A stretch of 43,752 nt of DNA from Bacteroidota bacterium (GTDB taxonomy: Bacteria > Bacteroidota > Bacteroidia > Chitinophagales > Chitinophagaceae): the NCBI GenBank assembly GCA_005798905.1, contig SYIK01000016.1, positions 1-43,752 of the forward strand. Direction: 5' to 3'. The notes under the pieces were generated by a model that was not told the DNA's origin, searched no databases, and saw nothing but the letters and a program-made list of their open reading frames with translations. The stretch's first letter is position 1. Every line of letters begins with the position of its first letter. Below are positions 17,460 through 28,300 of the stretch, in pieces. The translations under genes were made by a program, and so were the position numbers.

Positions 17460-18896
17460 CTATTTCGGTAAAATAGGTGGACCTTCTGGCAATAATGCTT
17501 TCCACACTTCTGTTCCTTTTCGTTGATTAAACTCTTTTTTAATTTCTAATCTTAGCTTTTCATTTTCAAAAAGATCAACCATTGTTGTTCCTAAACCATT
17601 TGCTGCGTAAAGCATTCCTTTATGTCCAATACTCATTCCACCGCAAGCAACTACAATCCAAGAATGCCAAGGTGCTTTGTAGGGTGCAGTTGTAACATTC
17701 AGCGAAATTTCCGGCACTACCCAACTTACATCGCCCACATCACTACTTCCGCCTTCTGGATCGGGCTTTGTTTGTTCAAACGGTTTTACATTACCGCGTA
17801 TTCCTTCATAATTGATTCCTTCGTTTTTCATTATTTGTTTTGCAAATGCAAGCTCTTCGTTGGTGTATTGAATGCTATCCATTAATTCTAGATTTGCTTG
17901 AAGCGTTCGAGCCCCCGTTTCATTTACCAAAATTTCATAATCCCCGGTTACTAAATTCATTTTATAATCAACACCAGCCATCAGTGCAGCACCTTTAGCA
18001 ATATCAAAAACTCTTTTTTCAACTGCTGCAACACCGTCTCTTTTTGAATCACGAATCCAAAACCAAACACTTGCTCTGTCCGGAATTACATTCGGAACAT
18101 TTCCTGCTTCTTTATAAACGTAATGAATACGAACTGTTGGTTTTATATGTTCGCGAAGCATATTAATTCCGGCTGTAAATAATTCAGCTCCATCTAATGC
18201 ACTTCTTCCATTCCATGGGTCAAATGCAGCATGCGCACTTTTTCCATTGAATTCCAAGACATATCCTATCAATGCTTGTGTACTTTGCATATTCGCTGCA
18301 GTTTCGTAGCTGGGATGCCAATCAAGACAAACATCCAAGTCGTTAAAAAGTCCGTTACGCGCCATATAAATTTTCCCACCAACATCTTCTTCGGCGGGTG
18401 TTCCGTAAAAACGAATTGTTCCTTTTAATTTTCCAGTTTCAATTAATTCTTTAATTGCGATTGCAGCGCCAAGACTTCCGGGACTAAACATATTATGACC
18501 GCAACCATGGCCCGCTGCATCTTCTTTTAATTTTATTTTTTCCGGTTGAGCTTTTTGCGAAAGGCCAGGAAGTGCATCATATTCTCCCATAATTCCAATG
18601 ATTGGTTTGCCACTTCCAAATTCTGCGATAAAAGCAGTTGGCATATCTGCTACACCTCGTGTCACTCTAAACCCTTGTACTTCGGCATAATCGGATAAAA
18701 CTTTTGCGGATTGATTTTCTAATAATGCTGGCTCTGCAAATTCCCATACTTGATTGCTCAGCCGAATTAATTCAGCTTTATGCTTTTCCACCGACGCTAA
18801 AACAAATTGTTTGTTGGCAGAAAATTTTTCTTTGATTTGCGAAAAAGCAATTGTTGAAAAAGTAAATAAAAATAAAAATGCTTTTAGTTTTTTCAT
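17460..18896 (-). CDS. Exported M20 family amidohydrolase (AbgB/aminoacylase-like)
   Basis: A 478-residue zinc amidohydrolase with a signal peptide (MKKLKAFLFLFTFSTIAFSQ), so it acts in the periplasm or beyond. The catalytic domain shows GEYDALPGLSQKA (about 103-115), the metal-binding GHGCGHNMF (about 128-136) and GTPAEEDVGGKIYMA (about 164-178). A dimerisation domain begins near GKSAHAAFDPWNGRSALD (about 214). The closing region has SSDVGDVSWVVPE and PWHSW with the last His ligand (about 431). The order resembles AbgB and IAA-amino acid hydrolases, which cleave N-acyl or p-aminobenzoyl amino acids; the substrate here is unknown. It lies between ade (35 bases upstream) and upp, on the same strand. 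Confidence 0.87.
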   Translation of the reverse strand: MKKLKAFLFLFTFSTIAFSQIKEKFSANKQFVLASVEKHKAELIRLSNQVWEFAEPALLENQSAKVLSDYAEVQGFRVTRGVADMPTAFIAEFGSGKPIIGIMGEYDALPGLSQKAQPEKIKLKEDAAGHGCGHNMFSPGSLGAAIAIKELIETGKLKGTIRFYGTPAEEDVGGKIYMARNGLFNDLDVCLDWHPSYETAANMQSTQALIGYVLEFNGKSAHAAFDPWNGRSALDGAELFTAGINMLREHIKPTVRIHYVYKEAGNVPNVIPDRASVWFWIRDSKRDGVAAVEKRVFDIAKGAALMAGVDYKMNLVTGDYEILVNETGARTLQANLELMDSIQYTNEELAFAKQIMKNEGINYEGIRGNVKPFEQTKPDPEGGSSDVGDVSWVVPEISLNVTTAPYKAPWHSWIVVACGGMSIGHKGMLYAANGLGTTMVDLFENEKLRLEIKKEFNQRKGTEVWKALLPEGPPILPK

Positions 18897-18931
18897 GCTG
18901 TTATTTTAAAAAATGAATGTACTAAATAAAT

Positions 18932-20575
18932 TTAGTTGCGAATCAATTCAAAATTGTCGCCGTTGAACAATCCTTTGTCGCTTAACTTCAAATGTGGAAT
19001 TACCAATAATGCCATAAACGATAAAGTCATAAATGGTGCAGAAAGTGGGGCCCCAAATTCTTTTGCCATTTTATCTATTTCACTATAAGCGGTAGCAACT
19101 TTATAACCATTTTCGTTGCTCATAAGTCCGGCAACGGGAAGTTCTAAAATTTTTGCTTGGTTTTTTCCAACAGCAGCAACTCCTCCCTTTTTTTCTATTA
19201 TCAAATTCACAGCATTGCAAATAGATTCATCATCAACGCCAACAACAACAATGTTGTGGCTGTCGTGTGCAACAGAAGAAGCGATGGCTCCTATTTTTAA
19301 TCCGAAATTTTTTATCCATGCAATTGCAATTGATTCGTTTTTGTATCTATTTACAACTGCTATTTTTAAAAAATCTCTTTCCGTATCGCTTACAACTGTT
19401 TCATTAAATATTTTTGGTTCAAAAAAAAGTGAATTTGTAATCAGTTGACCATCGAGAGCTTCGATGCAAGGAATAAGTTTTTGGGATTTGTACATTGAAA
19501 TCGGTGTAGCAAAATCTTCCAACTTTTTTTTACTACAATTAAAATTGTTGATGAGAGAAGATTTTTCGCAACTGATTCTCGAACTGCCATCTTCGGCAAC
19601 AAGCTGACCGTTGATGTACGTTTTAATTACTTCGAAATTTTTCAAATCTTTTACAACAATAAAATCGGCAAAATCTCCAACTCTTAAAATTCCGACATTT
19701 AATTTGTAATGAAAAACAGGATTAATGCAAGCCGCTTTTAATACATTGAACAAAGGAATACCTTTTGCAATGGCTCTCGCACAAAGTAAATTGATATGCC
19801 CTTCCACTAAACTATCAGGATGTTTGTCGTCGCTACAAAACATAATTTGATTGGGAAAATTTTTCAACAAATCGATCAACGCTTCAAAATTTTTTGCGGC
19901 ACTTCCTTCGCGAATAATAATTTTCATTCCGTATTGAAGTTTTTCGAGTGCTTCTTCGTGTGTAAAACATTCGTGATCTGTTGTTATTCCTGCTGCGATA
20001 TAATTTTTTGCAGCATCACCTCTCAATCCAGGCGCATGACCATCCACAGGTTTTAGTAATTTATGTGCAGCAGTAATTTTTTTCATTACTTCTTCGTCAT
20101 TGTTTAGCACACCAGGATAATTCATTACTTCACTCAAGTATTTTATTTCATCTCTTTGTAATAATTTTTCTACATCAGTTGAATCTAATACTGCACCTGC
20201 AGTTTCAAAAATGGTTGCTGGCACACAACTTGGCGCACCAAAAAAGAATTTAAAAGGGACTGTTTTTCCATTCTCTATCATGAATTCAACTCCTTTCATT
20301 CCGCAAACATTGGCAATTTCGTGAGGGTCGCTAACCGTAGCAACTGTGCCGTGTACAACCGCAAGGTTTGCAAACTCGGAAGGAACCAACATGGAACTTT
20401 CGATATGCACATGGCTATCAATAAATCCCGGAAGTAAAAAGGGATATCCGCTAAAAGCTACATCGTGAAGTGGCTTGATTGTATCTATTTTTCCATTTTT
20501 AATAAACAATTCAGCGAAATAAATTTTTTGCTGAATTACATCAACCAAATTACCGCTTATAGAAAAGGAGTTCAT
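18932..20575 (-). CDS. ade: Adenine deaminase
   Basis: Ade deaminates adenine to hypoxanthine in purine salvage, using a binuclear metal centre. The 547-residue length is standard. The amidohydrolase metal motif is [14 protein letters not shown] (about 46-59). The following blocks are typical of Ade: [15 protein letters not shown] (about 78-92), [12 protein letters not shown] (about 109-120), DGHAPGLRG (about 178-186), [13 protein letters not shown] (about 195) and [10 protein letters not shown] (about 238). The adenine deaminase C-terminal domain follows ([32 protein letters not shown]). It is leaderless or nearly so if transcribed from the intergenic region shared with the LolA-like gene, where an inverted repeat is found. 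Confidence 0.95.
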   Translation of the reverse strand: MNSFSISGNLVDVIQQKIYFAELFIKNGKIDTIKPLHDVAFSGYPFLLPGFIDSHVHIESSMLVPSEFANLAVVHGTVATVSDPHEIANVCGMKGVEFMIENGKTVPFKFFFGAPSCVPATIFETAGAVLDSTDVEKLLQRDEIKYLSEVMNYPGVLNNDEEVMKKITAAHKLLKPVDGHAPGLRGDAAKNYIAAGITTDHECFTHEEALEKLQYGMKIIIREGSAAKNFEALIDLLKNFPNQIMFCSDDKHPDSLVEGHINLLCARAIAKGIPLFNVLKAACINPVFHYKLNVGILRVGDFADFIVVKDLKNFEVIKTYINGQLVAEDGSSRISCEKSSLINNFNCSKKKLEDFATPISMYKSQKLIPCIEALDGQLITNSLFFEPKIFNETVVSDTERDFLKIAVVNRYKNESIAIAWIKNFGLKIGAIASSVAHDSHNIVVVGVDDESICNAVNLIIEKKGGVAAVGKNQAKILELPVAGLMSNENGYKVATAYSEIDKMAKEFGAPLSAPFMTLSFMALLVIPHLKLSDKGLFNGDNFELIRN

Positions 20576-20591
20576 TTTTTTAGGACTTGTT

Positions 20592-20615
20592 TTAACTTTA
20601 TTTAATTGAAGTTAA
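20592..20615. repeat. Perfect 7-bp inverted repeat in the ade / LolA-like divergent promoter region
   Basis: TTAACTT (20592-20598) and AAGTTAA (20609-20615) flank a 10-base spacer, centred 28 bases from the ade ATG and 49 bases from the LolA-like ATG. The position suits an operator. AT-rich palindromes do arise by chance, so this is only a candidate. Confidence 0.4.
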
Positions 20616-20651
20616 TTACTAATTTCGATTCCTTATTTTAAATCAATTTTT

Positions 20652-21389
20652 ATGAAACGGATCTTTTTATTTTTTGGATTTTCTTTTTTGGCATTGTTGA
20701 TGAATGCTCAAACGGCAGATGATATTATTAATAGCCACATAAAAACCATGGGAGGTTTGGAAAAACTGAACTCAATACAATCCTTACACACGATTGGTAT
20801 TGCAACTGCTCCAAATGGTAGCGAAGTAAAAACAGAAACTTGGAAAATACACAATCAGTTATTTCGTAGAGAAACAAATTTTGGAATGGGTTCAATGACA
20901 CAATTAATAACTTCGGAAGGCGGATGGTCAACTAACCCAAGAAATGGCGGTAGTTTTGAAGCAATTCCGGAAGAAAGACGCATTGCACAATTGTATGAAA
21001 TGGATTGCCAAGGACCATTGATTAATTATGCCGCAAAAGGACACAAAGTTGAATTTGTAGGAAAAGAAACAGCGAATGGAAAGGAGTCTTTCAAAATAAA
21101 ATTAACTACAAAAGAAGGACGCGAATTAAACTATTTTTTAGATGCTTCTAATTATTATATCAACAGCATCAGTTACAAAGGCGGCGGCGGAAGAGGCGGC
21201 GGTGGTGGAGGAATGCAGCGAGATCCTAATGCAGAAATTGTTATGAATTTTTCTAACTACGAAAAAACAAGCGATGGCCTTATATTTGCTTTTTCCACCT
21301 CCATGGCAGGTGGATTTGGCGGAAATATGATTTATGAAATAATAGAAGTTAATTCGAAAATTGAAAGCAACAAATCAAAAATTGATTAA
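20652..21389 (+). CDS. Secreted LolA-like protein, first of a tandem pair
   Basis: A 245-residue exported protein with signal peptide MKRIFLFFGFSFLALLMNAQ. The mature N-terminus TADDIINSHIKTMGGLEKLN is a short helix seen in many Bacteroidota secreted proteins that are predicted to have a LolA/LolB-like half-barrel. Beta-hairpin blocks follow (SLHTIGIATAPNGSEVKTET; GHKVEFVGKETANGKESFKI; YFLDASNYYINSISYKG). A Gly-rich insert of about 13 residues, GGGGRGGGGGG then MQRD, lies near 177-190. The C-terminal MNFSNYEKTSDGLIFAFS block is shared with the next gene. There is no lipobox and no T9SS signal. Function is unknown. The next gene begins 20 bases downstream and is a paralogue. Confidence 0.75.
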   Translation: MKRIFLFFGFSFLALLMNAQTADDIINSHIKTMGGLEKLNSIQSLHTIGIATAPNGSEVKTETWKIHNQLFRRETNFGMGSMTQLITSEGGWSTNPRNGGSFEAIPEERRIAQLYEMDCQGPLINYAAKGHKVEFVGKETANGKESFKIKLTTKEGRELNYFLDASNYYINSISYKGGGGRGGGGGGMQRDPNAEIVMNFSNYEKTSDGLIFAFSTSMAGGFGGNMIYEIIEVNSKIESNKSKID

Positions 21390-21409
21390 AAATTTAAAAA
21401 TAAACAAAT

Positions 21410-22117
21410 ATGAAAAAAACACTTTTATCAGCAGTTGCAATTTTGGCAATGAATTTATTTTCAGTTGCACAAACAACAGATGAAATAGTAGATAAACACA
21501 TTAATGCATTGGGCGGAAAAGAAAAATTGCTTCAATTAAATTCATTGATTTTTGACGGAAGTTTAAGTGTGCAAGGAATGGATATTCCTGTAAAAATGTA
21601 TCAATCTCATAATGTGGGAATGCGCATGGATATTACCGTAATGGGAATGACGGGTTATGTAATAAGTGCAATGACTGAAGGTTGGTTGTTCATGCCTTTT
21701 CAAGGACACACTGCTGCAGAAGCAATGCCGGCCGAGGCTGTAAAAGAATCGGCTGACCAATTAGATTTACAAGGTGTGTTGGTGAATTACAAAGAAAAAG
21801 GCCACCAAGTAGAATATATTGGCAAAGAAGATTTTGAAGGAACCGAATGTTTTAAATTAAAAATCATAACAAAAAATGGAGTTGAATCAACTATTTTTTT
21901 GGATCCTGTTTCTTATTATGTAATCAAAAGTGTTACAAAGTCAAAAGCTACGGGACAAGAAATTGATGCAGTACAAACTTTTAGTAATTATAAAAAATTG
22001 GATAGTGGTTATGTATTTGCATTTTCAATGTCGGGATTGGGTGGCGGAGAAATTACTTATTCAAAAATAGAAGTAAATGTTCCGGTTGATCCCAGTTTGT
22101 TTAAACCAACAAAATAA
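21410..22117 (+). CDS. Secreted LolA-like protein, second of a tandem pair
   Basis: A 235-residue exported protein with signal peptide MKKTLLSAVAILAMNLFSVAQ. It aligns with the product of the gene 20 bases upstream over its whole length: TTDEIVDKHINALGGKEKL against TADDIINSHIKTMGGLEKL, GHQVEYIGKEDFEGTECFKLK against GHKVEFVGKETANGKESFKIK, and VQTFSNYKKLDSGYVFAFS against VMNFSNYEKTSDGLIFAFS. It lacks the Gly-rich insert. The pair arose by tandem duplication and has since diverged strongly. The fold is inferred to be LolA-like and no function is known. A strong terminator follows, so these two genes form one transcript separate from the propeller genes. Confidence 0.75.
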   Translation: MKKTLLSAVAILAMNLFSVAQTTDEIVDKHINALGGKEKLLQLNSLIFDGSLSVQGMDIPVKMYQSHNVGMRMDITVMGMTGYVISAMTEGWLFMPFQGHTAAEAMPAEAVKESADQLDLQGVLVNYKEKGHQVEYIGKEDFEGTECFKLKIITKNGVESTIFLDPVSYYVIKSVTKSKATGQEIDAVQTFSNYKKLDSGYVFAFSMSGLGGGEITYSKIEVNVPVDPSLFKPTK

Positions 22118-22134
22118 ATAATCAGTTTTAAAAT

Positions 22135-22161
22135 AAGCCCGGTTCTACAGAGCCGGGTTTT
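22135..22161 (+). terminator. Rho-independent terminator of the LolA-like pair
   Basis: CCCGGTTC (22138-22145) pairs with GAGCCGGG (22150-22157, one G-U) around a 4-base loop and is followed by TTTT. Confidence 0.8.
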
Positions 22162-22187
22162 GCGTTTACTATTAAAAATAGAATTGT

Positions 22188-25100
22188 ATGAAAAACCTTT
22201 TTCTAATTTTTTTGCTGTTAACCGGAGCGGTAATTGCAAATTCACAACAAATCAATTCTTCTACTTTTGGAATGATGGAAGCACGTTGGTTGGGCCCGGG
22301 AACAATGAGTGGCCGCATCACTGCCATCGAAGGTGTAAACGATGATGGTAAAACAATTTATGTGGGCGCTGCTGGTGGCGGAATTTGGAAGACAACCAAT
22401 GCCGGTGCATCTTTTCGCCCAATATTTGATAAATATTGTCAATCAATTGGCGCCATTGCCATTGATCAAAAAAATCCAAAAGTAATTTATGCAGGTACCG
22501 GCGAAAGCAATATGCGCAATTCTGTTTCCATTGGAAATGGATTATACAAATCTTCGGATGCCGGAGAAAATTGGACAAAAATTGGGTTGGAAAACACCGA
22601 ACATATTTCCAAAATTATTATCGATCCCAAAAATTCAAACATTGTTTATGTAGCTGCACCAGGTCCTTTGTGGAGCGATGGAACTTCTCGTGGTTTGTAT
22701 AAATCTGTTGATGCAGGAAAAACTTGGAATAATATTTTATTCATTGATGAAAAAACGGGTTGTGCAGATATTGCTGTTGATCCAACAAATACAGAAATTA
22801 TTTATGCCACAACTTGGCAATTCAAAAGACAACCATTTTCATTTAGCTCAGGAGGAGATGGAAGTGCCATTTATAAAAGTTTGGATGGGGGAAATACTTG
22901 GAAAGAATTAACCAATGGATTACCTCCGAAACCCTTTGGCAGAGTAGCGTTGACATTGGCGCCAAGTTCTCCACAAAATTTATTGGCAATAGTAGAATCG
23001 GCAAATACTGGATTATATATTTCTGTTGACGGCGGAGAAAATTGGAAGCAACAAAGTGCAACAATGAATGTTGTTTCGCGCCCATTTTATTTTAGCACTT
23101 TAGTTATTGATCCAAAAGATTCAAAAAGAGTTTATCGACCTGCTTATAGTTTTTCTTATTCAAATGATGGTGGATTTTCTTTTATGGATGCAAGTAACGA
23201 AGGCGGTTGGATTCATAGCGATCATCATGCACTTTGGATAAATCCAAACAATACAAATCAAATGTATTTGGGAACTGACGGTGGAGTTTATATCAGTCTC
23301 GATAGAGGAGCTACTTGGTTGTTTGTGCAAAATTTACCTGTCGGTCAATTTTATCATGTTGCTGTAGATAATAAAAATCCCTATAAAATTTATGGTGGTT
23401 TGCAAGACAATGGCAGTTGGTTTGCACCGTCGGCAAATGCAGGTGGAATTACAAATGGCGATTGGAAAGCAATTTACGGTGGAGATGGATTTTGGGCAAT
23501 TCCAGACCCTACGGATCAAAACACCGCTTATGCCGAATCGCAAGGTGGAAATGCCGCTCGAATAAATTTAACCACACTCAAATCAATTTCGATCAAACCA
23601 CAACAAGCATCTGGCGAAGAAAAATTAAGATGGAATTGGAACACGCCAATTGCAACCGGAAATAAAAACAAGAAAAATTTATACATGGGTGCGCAGTATT
23701 TATATCGGTCGATTGATAAAGGAATGAATTGGACAAAAATTTCAACTGACTTAACAACTAACGACAAGAAAAAACAAGAACAAGAACAAAGCGGAGGATT
23801 GAGTGCAGACAATACTTCGGCAGAAAATCATTGTACAATTTTTGCAATTGCAGAATCGCCAATTGATGAAAATATTATTTGGGTAGGAACAGACGATGGG
23901 AATCTTCAATACACAATCAATGGTGGAAAATCGTGGACGAATGTTTCTAAAAATTATTCAAGTGTTGGTATTCCTGCACAAACATGGGTGAGCAGCGTGG
24001 AGCCAAGCAGTTTTGATAAAAGTACGGTGTATGCAACTTTTGACAATCACATGTACGGAGATCATAAAACGTATGCTGCAAAATCAACCGACATGGGAAA
24101 AACTTGGAGTCTATTTTCGAGTGCGGAGTTTACAGGGTTTGCACATAAAATAAAAGAAGATTTAGTAAATAAAGACTTGATTTTTTTAGGAACTGAAATG
24201 GGATTGTTTGCATCAGTTAATGGTGGTGTTAATTGGTTTCGAATGAAAAATAATATTCCGGATTACTCTTTGGTGCGGGATATTCAAATACATCCAAAAA
24301 CACACGACCTCATTATTGCAACACATGGAAGAGGAATAATGATTGTTGACGACATTACACCGATGCGCTCCTTGAATAAAGAAATTATTGAAAAAGAAGT
24401 TCATTTATTTCGCAATGCACCAATTGAATTAACAAATGGAAAATTTGGTGATGGAGGTTTTCCTAACACAAGCGGTTGGGTAGCGCCAAATCCGGCATCC
24501 ATTCCACCCGTTCAATTTTATTTAAAAGAAAGATTAAATAGTGGCGATGTAAAAATTGAAATTCTTGATAAACAAGGAAATTTAATTCAATCCGTTCCTG
24601 CAACAAAACGAAAAGGAATCAATAAAGTGTATTGGAATTTGCGAATGAAACCACCAAAAGTTGCGAGTGGTGGAACAAAAATTGATTACGGCGGTTTTTT
24701 TGCACCGATGGTTTTGCCCGGAGAATACTTGGTGAAATTAAAAGTTGGCGATAAAGAATTTACCGAACCGCTAACGCTTTTACACGACGAAAAAAATGTT
24801 GAATTTACATTAGCACATCGACAGCTGCAATACAAAACAGCGATGCAATTGTACAAAATGCACGAAGACTTGGCTGTGGAAGTAGAAGCAATTGCCGAAA
24901 AACAAAAATTAATAAAAGAAAATTTAACCAAAGTAAAAGACAGCAGTATAAAAAAATTGATGGAAGAATATAATCTAAAGTTGGAGAATGAAAGAAGCGA
25001 ATTATTATCTACAAAACAAAAATCAATTTTTGCAGACGAAGTAAGATTGCGCGAAAAAATTACAGAAGTGTATAGTGCAGTAGCCGGACAGGAAGCGGCG

Positions 25101-25250
25101 CCATCTAATTTGCAAATACAACGCACAAAAGATTTACAAGTAGAATTTATGAATGCAAAACAAAAAATAAGTCAGCTAAATACAACTTACTATTCCACTA
25201 TTTACAATCAATTGTTGAAAGAAGGATTGGTAAAACCCAATGCGTTTTAA
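22188..25250 (+). CDS. Secreted Asp-box (VPS10/BNR-like) beta-propeller protein 1
   Basis: A 1,020-residue exported protein with signal peptide MKNLFLIFLLLTGAVIANSQ. Residues from about 30 to 720 are beta-propeller with at least eleven Asp-box or Asp-box-like motifs, such as LYKSSDAGENW, LYKSVDAGKTW, IYKSLDGGNTW, LYISVDGGENW, VYISLDRGATW, LYRSIDKGMNW and LQYTINGGKSW. This number suggests two propellers. A beta-sandwich-like section follows (about 740-870; PVQFYLKERLNSGDVKIEIL), and the last 150 residues are helical and charged, probably coiled coil. Such proteins are often labelled glycosyl hydrolase or sortilin-like, but no catalytic residues of sialidases are evident. There is no T9SS C-terminal signal. 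It is a paralogue of the next gene; a terminator separates them. Confidence 0.85.
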   Translation: MKNLFLIFLLLTGAVIANSQQINSSTFGMMEARWLGPGTMSGRITAIEGVNDDGKTIYVGAAGGGIWKTTNAGASFRPIFDKYCQSIGAIAIDQKNPKVIYAGTGESNMRNSVSIGNGLYKSSDAGENWTKIGLENTEHISKIIIDPKNSNIVYVAAPGPLWSDGTSRGLYKSVDAGKTWNNILFIDEKTGCADIAVDPTNTEIIYATTWQFKRQPFSFSSGGDGSAIYKSLDGGNTWKELTNGLPPKPFGRVALTLAPSSPQNLLAIVESANTGLYISVDGGENWKQQSATMNVVSRPFYFSTLVIDPKDSKRVYRPAYSFSYSNDGGFSFMDASNEGGWIHSDHHALWINPNNTNQMYLGTDGGVYISLDRGATWLFVQNLPVGQFYHVAVDNKNPYKIYGGLQDNGSWFAPSANAGGITNGDWKAIYGGDGFWAIPDPTDQNTAYAESQGGNAARINLTTLKSISIKPQQASGEEKLRWNWNTPIATGNKNKKNLYMGAQYLYRSIDKGMNWTKISTDLTTNDKKKQEQEQSGGLSADNTSAENHCTIFAIAESPIDENIIWVGTDDGNLQYTINGGKSWTNVSKNYSSVGIPAQTWVSSVEPSSFDKSTVYATFDNHMYGDHKTYAAKSTDMGKTWSLFSSAEFTGFAHKIKEDLVNKDLIFLGTEMGLFASVNGGVNWFRMKNNIPDYSLVRDIQIHPKTHDLIIATHGRGIMIVDDITPMRSLNKEIIEKEVHLFRNAPIELTNGKFGDGGFPNTSGWVAPNPASIPPVQFYLKERLNSGDVKIEILDKQGNLIQSVPATKRKGINKVYWNLRMKPPKVASGGTKIDYGGFFAPMVLPGEYLVKLKVGDKEFTEPLTLLHDEKNVEFTLAHRQLQYKTAMQLYKMHEDLAVEVEAIAEKQKLIKENLTKVKDSSIKKLMEEYNLKLENERSELLSTKQKSIFADEVRLREKITEVYSAVAGQEAAPSNLQIQRTKDLQVEFMNAKQKISQLNTTYYSTIYNQLLKEGLVKPNAF

Positions 25251-25270
25251 TAGATTAATTCTACATTTTT

Positions 25271-25298
25271 TAAAACCGGCATTTGTCGGTTTTTTTTA
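25271..25298 (+). terminator. Rho-independent terminator after propeller protein 1
   Basis: AAAACCGGC (25272-25280) pairs with GTCGGTTTT (25285-25293, one G-U) and is followed by a T run. It isolates the first propeller gene from the second. Confidence 0.75.
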
Positions 25299-25355
25299 TT
25301 AGCGGTAAGGTTGCAAAAAGTACAATTCGTATTTTCAACCTCTTAACTACTAATT

Positions 25356-28300
25356 ATGAAAAAAATAATTTACCTGTTCGCAATTCTTTTTTTTGGAGTT
25401 TTTGCCAATGCGCAAAAAACCAAACCCACTACTTCCATTGCTACTTCAATTGAAGAAGATCAACTTCTTTCAAAAACAAAGTACCGATTAGTTGGCCCTT
25501 TCCGAGGTGGAAGAAGTGCCGCTGTTGTTGGTAGCTATAAAAATAAAAACACTTTTTATTTTGGCGGAACCGGCGGTGGCGTTTGGAAAACAAATGACGG
25601 CGGAAGCAATTGGAAAAATATTTCCGATAAATATTTTGGAGGAAGTATTGGTGCTGTTGCAGTATCGCCAAGTGATGAAACAATTATTTATGTTGGCGAA
25701 GGCGAAAATTCGATGCGTGGAAATGTGAGCGAAGGATTGGGCGGAATGTGGCGAAGTGATGACGGTGGAAAAAGTTGGAAAAATATTGGATTGAAAGATG
25801 GTCGTCATATTATTAGAATTATAATCCATCCAAAAAATCCAGATATCGTTTGGGTTGCTGTAATGGGGCATTTATTTGGACCAAACGAAGAACGCGGAGT
25901 TTATAAAACGATTGATGGCGGCAAAACTTGGAAAAGAACTTTATTTATTAATAACCAAACAGGTTGTTCTGATTTAGTTTCAGAGCCGGGAAATCCAAAT
26001 GTGTTATATGCAGGCACATGGCGTTTAATTCGTACTCCACACAGTTTGGAAAGTGGAGGTGAAGGAAGCGGTTTGTATAAAAGTACCGACGGTGGTGAAT
26101 CGTGGACCAATATTTCTATGGGCAAAGGATTGCCAAAAGGTTCGTGGGGAATTGTTGGTGTTGCAGTTGCACCATCAAACACAGAAAAAATTTATGCAAT
26201 AATTGAAAATAAAGATGGCGGATTGTTTATGAGTAACGATGGTGGAGAAACTTGGACACTAAGTAGCAGCGACAATAATATTCGTCAACGAGCTTGGTAT
26301 TACACCAAGGTATTTGTTGATCCAAAAAATGAAAACAAAGTGTATTGCCCCAATGTTGGATTTATGATAAGTGCGGATGGTGGCAAAACTTTTAAAAGTA
26401 TTCGAACACCACACGGCGATCACCACGATTTATGGATTGATCCGGAAGATGGAAATAGAATGATTGTTGCGGACGATGGTGGCGCACAAGTAAGTTTTGA
26501 TGGAGGAGAAAATTGGAGTAGCATGTTAAACCAACCAACTGCGCAAGTGTATCGTGTAAGTGCAGATAATGCTTTTCCATATCGAATTATGGGAGGGCAA
26601 CAAGATAATAGCGCTTTTCGAATTCGTAGCAGAACTTATGGTGCAAGTATTACAGCTTCAGATATGGAAACCACAGCCGGCAGCGAAAGTGGTTATGTAA
26701 TTGCTGATCCAGAAAATCCGGATATAACTTATGGTGGAAATTATATGGGAATGTTGCAGCGCCTTGATCATAAAACAGGAGAAAGTCGGTTGATAAATGT
26801 ATGGCCAATTGATAATATGGGAGCAGGTGCCGAAGCTGCGAAATATCGTTTTCAATGGAATTTCCCCATTTTCTTTTCGCCGCATAATCCCAAAAAATTA
26901 TATGCAGCAGGCAATCATCTTTTTGTTTCGGAAAACGAAGGAAGAAGTTGGGAAAAAATTAGTCCAGATTTGACAACCAATGATAAAACTAAATTAGCAT
27001 CAAGTGGTGGTCCCATCACCAAAGACAATACTTCGGTAGAATATTATTGCACCATTTTTACTGCAACCGAAAGTGCTTTAGAAAAAGATTTGCTGTGGAG
27101 CGGAAGCGACGATGGATTGATACACGTAAGTAAAGACGGTGGAAAAAATTGGGAAAATGTAACACCAAAAGATTGTCCAGCATTAGTTATGTGGAATTGT
27201 GTGGAAGTAGATCCGTTTAAAAAAGGCGCCGCCTATTTTGTGGGAACAAAATACAAGTTGGATGATTTTGCTCCCTACATTTATAAAACAGAAGATTACG
27301 GAAAAACGTGGAAGCGAATTGACAATGGAATTAATCGTTTATATTTTACAAGAGCACTTCGTGCAGATAAAAAAAGACAAGGATTGTTGTATGCTGGAAC
27401 CGAGTTTGGAATGTTTATTTCTTACGACGATGGTGCAAGTTGGAATTCATTTCAATTGAATTTACCCATTGTGCCTATTACCGATCTTTTAATAAAAAAC
27501 AATGATCTTGTTGTAGCTACGCAAGGAAGAAGTTTTTATATTTTGGATGATCTTACAATCGTTCAGAAAAAAGAAGCGGCTATTTTAAATAAAAATTTAC
27601 ATGTGTTTGATGTCAATCCTGCTTATCGTATGATGGGCGGTGGCGGCCGCTTTGGTGGCTTTGGTGCAGCAGCCCCAAGAAATGTTGGCACCAATCCTCC
27701 CAATGGAGTTGTTATCAATTATTTCTTAAAAGCAGTCAGCGATTCTACAAAAATGTCGGTAGAAGTTTTGGATAAAAACAAAAAGAGTATAAAATATTTT
27801 AGCACTGTTTCCAAAGAAAATAAGATTGAAATAAATAAAGGAATGAACCAATTTATTTGGGACATGAATTTTTCTGAAGCAGAAAGAGTTGATAATCTTA
27901 TTTTATGGAATGGATTTGTAAGTGGGCCAAAAGCGGCGCCGGGTCAGTATTTCTCTAAATTAAAATCAGGAACCGATTCCACTGAAATTGCATTTACGAT
28001 TTTAGCAGATCCAAATTATAAAACTACAATAGAAGAATACGAAGAGCAGACGCAATTTTTATTGACCGTACGCGATAAGTTTTCTGAAGTAATGAAAGCG
28101 ATTAAAAATATTCGTGAACTGCGTCAGCAACTAAGCGACTTTAGTGCAAGGCAAGGGAAAGATTTATCAAAAGAAATAAAAAATCAAATTGATACAATCG
28201 GAAAACAAATGACTTCGGTGGAAGAAGCATTACACCAAACAAAAGCAAAAAGTGGACAAGATGTTTTGAACTTTCCAATCCGATTGGATGATAAATTATC

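Noticed and set aside
24686-25126. 146-residue ORF antisense to the coiled-coil end of propeller protein 1
   Set aside because: Its composition (Ser, Phe, Cys-rich, low complexity) is what antisense reading of Lys/Glu-rich codons gives, and the opposite strand has a clear gene.
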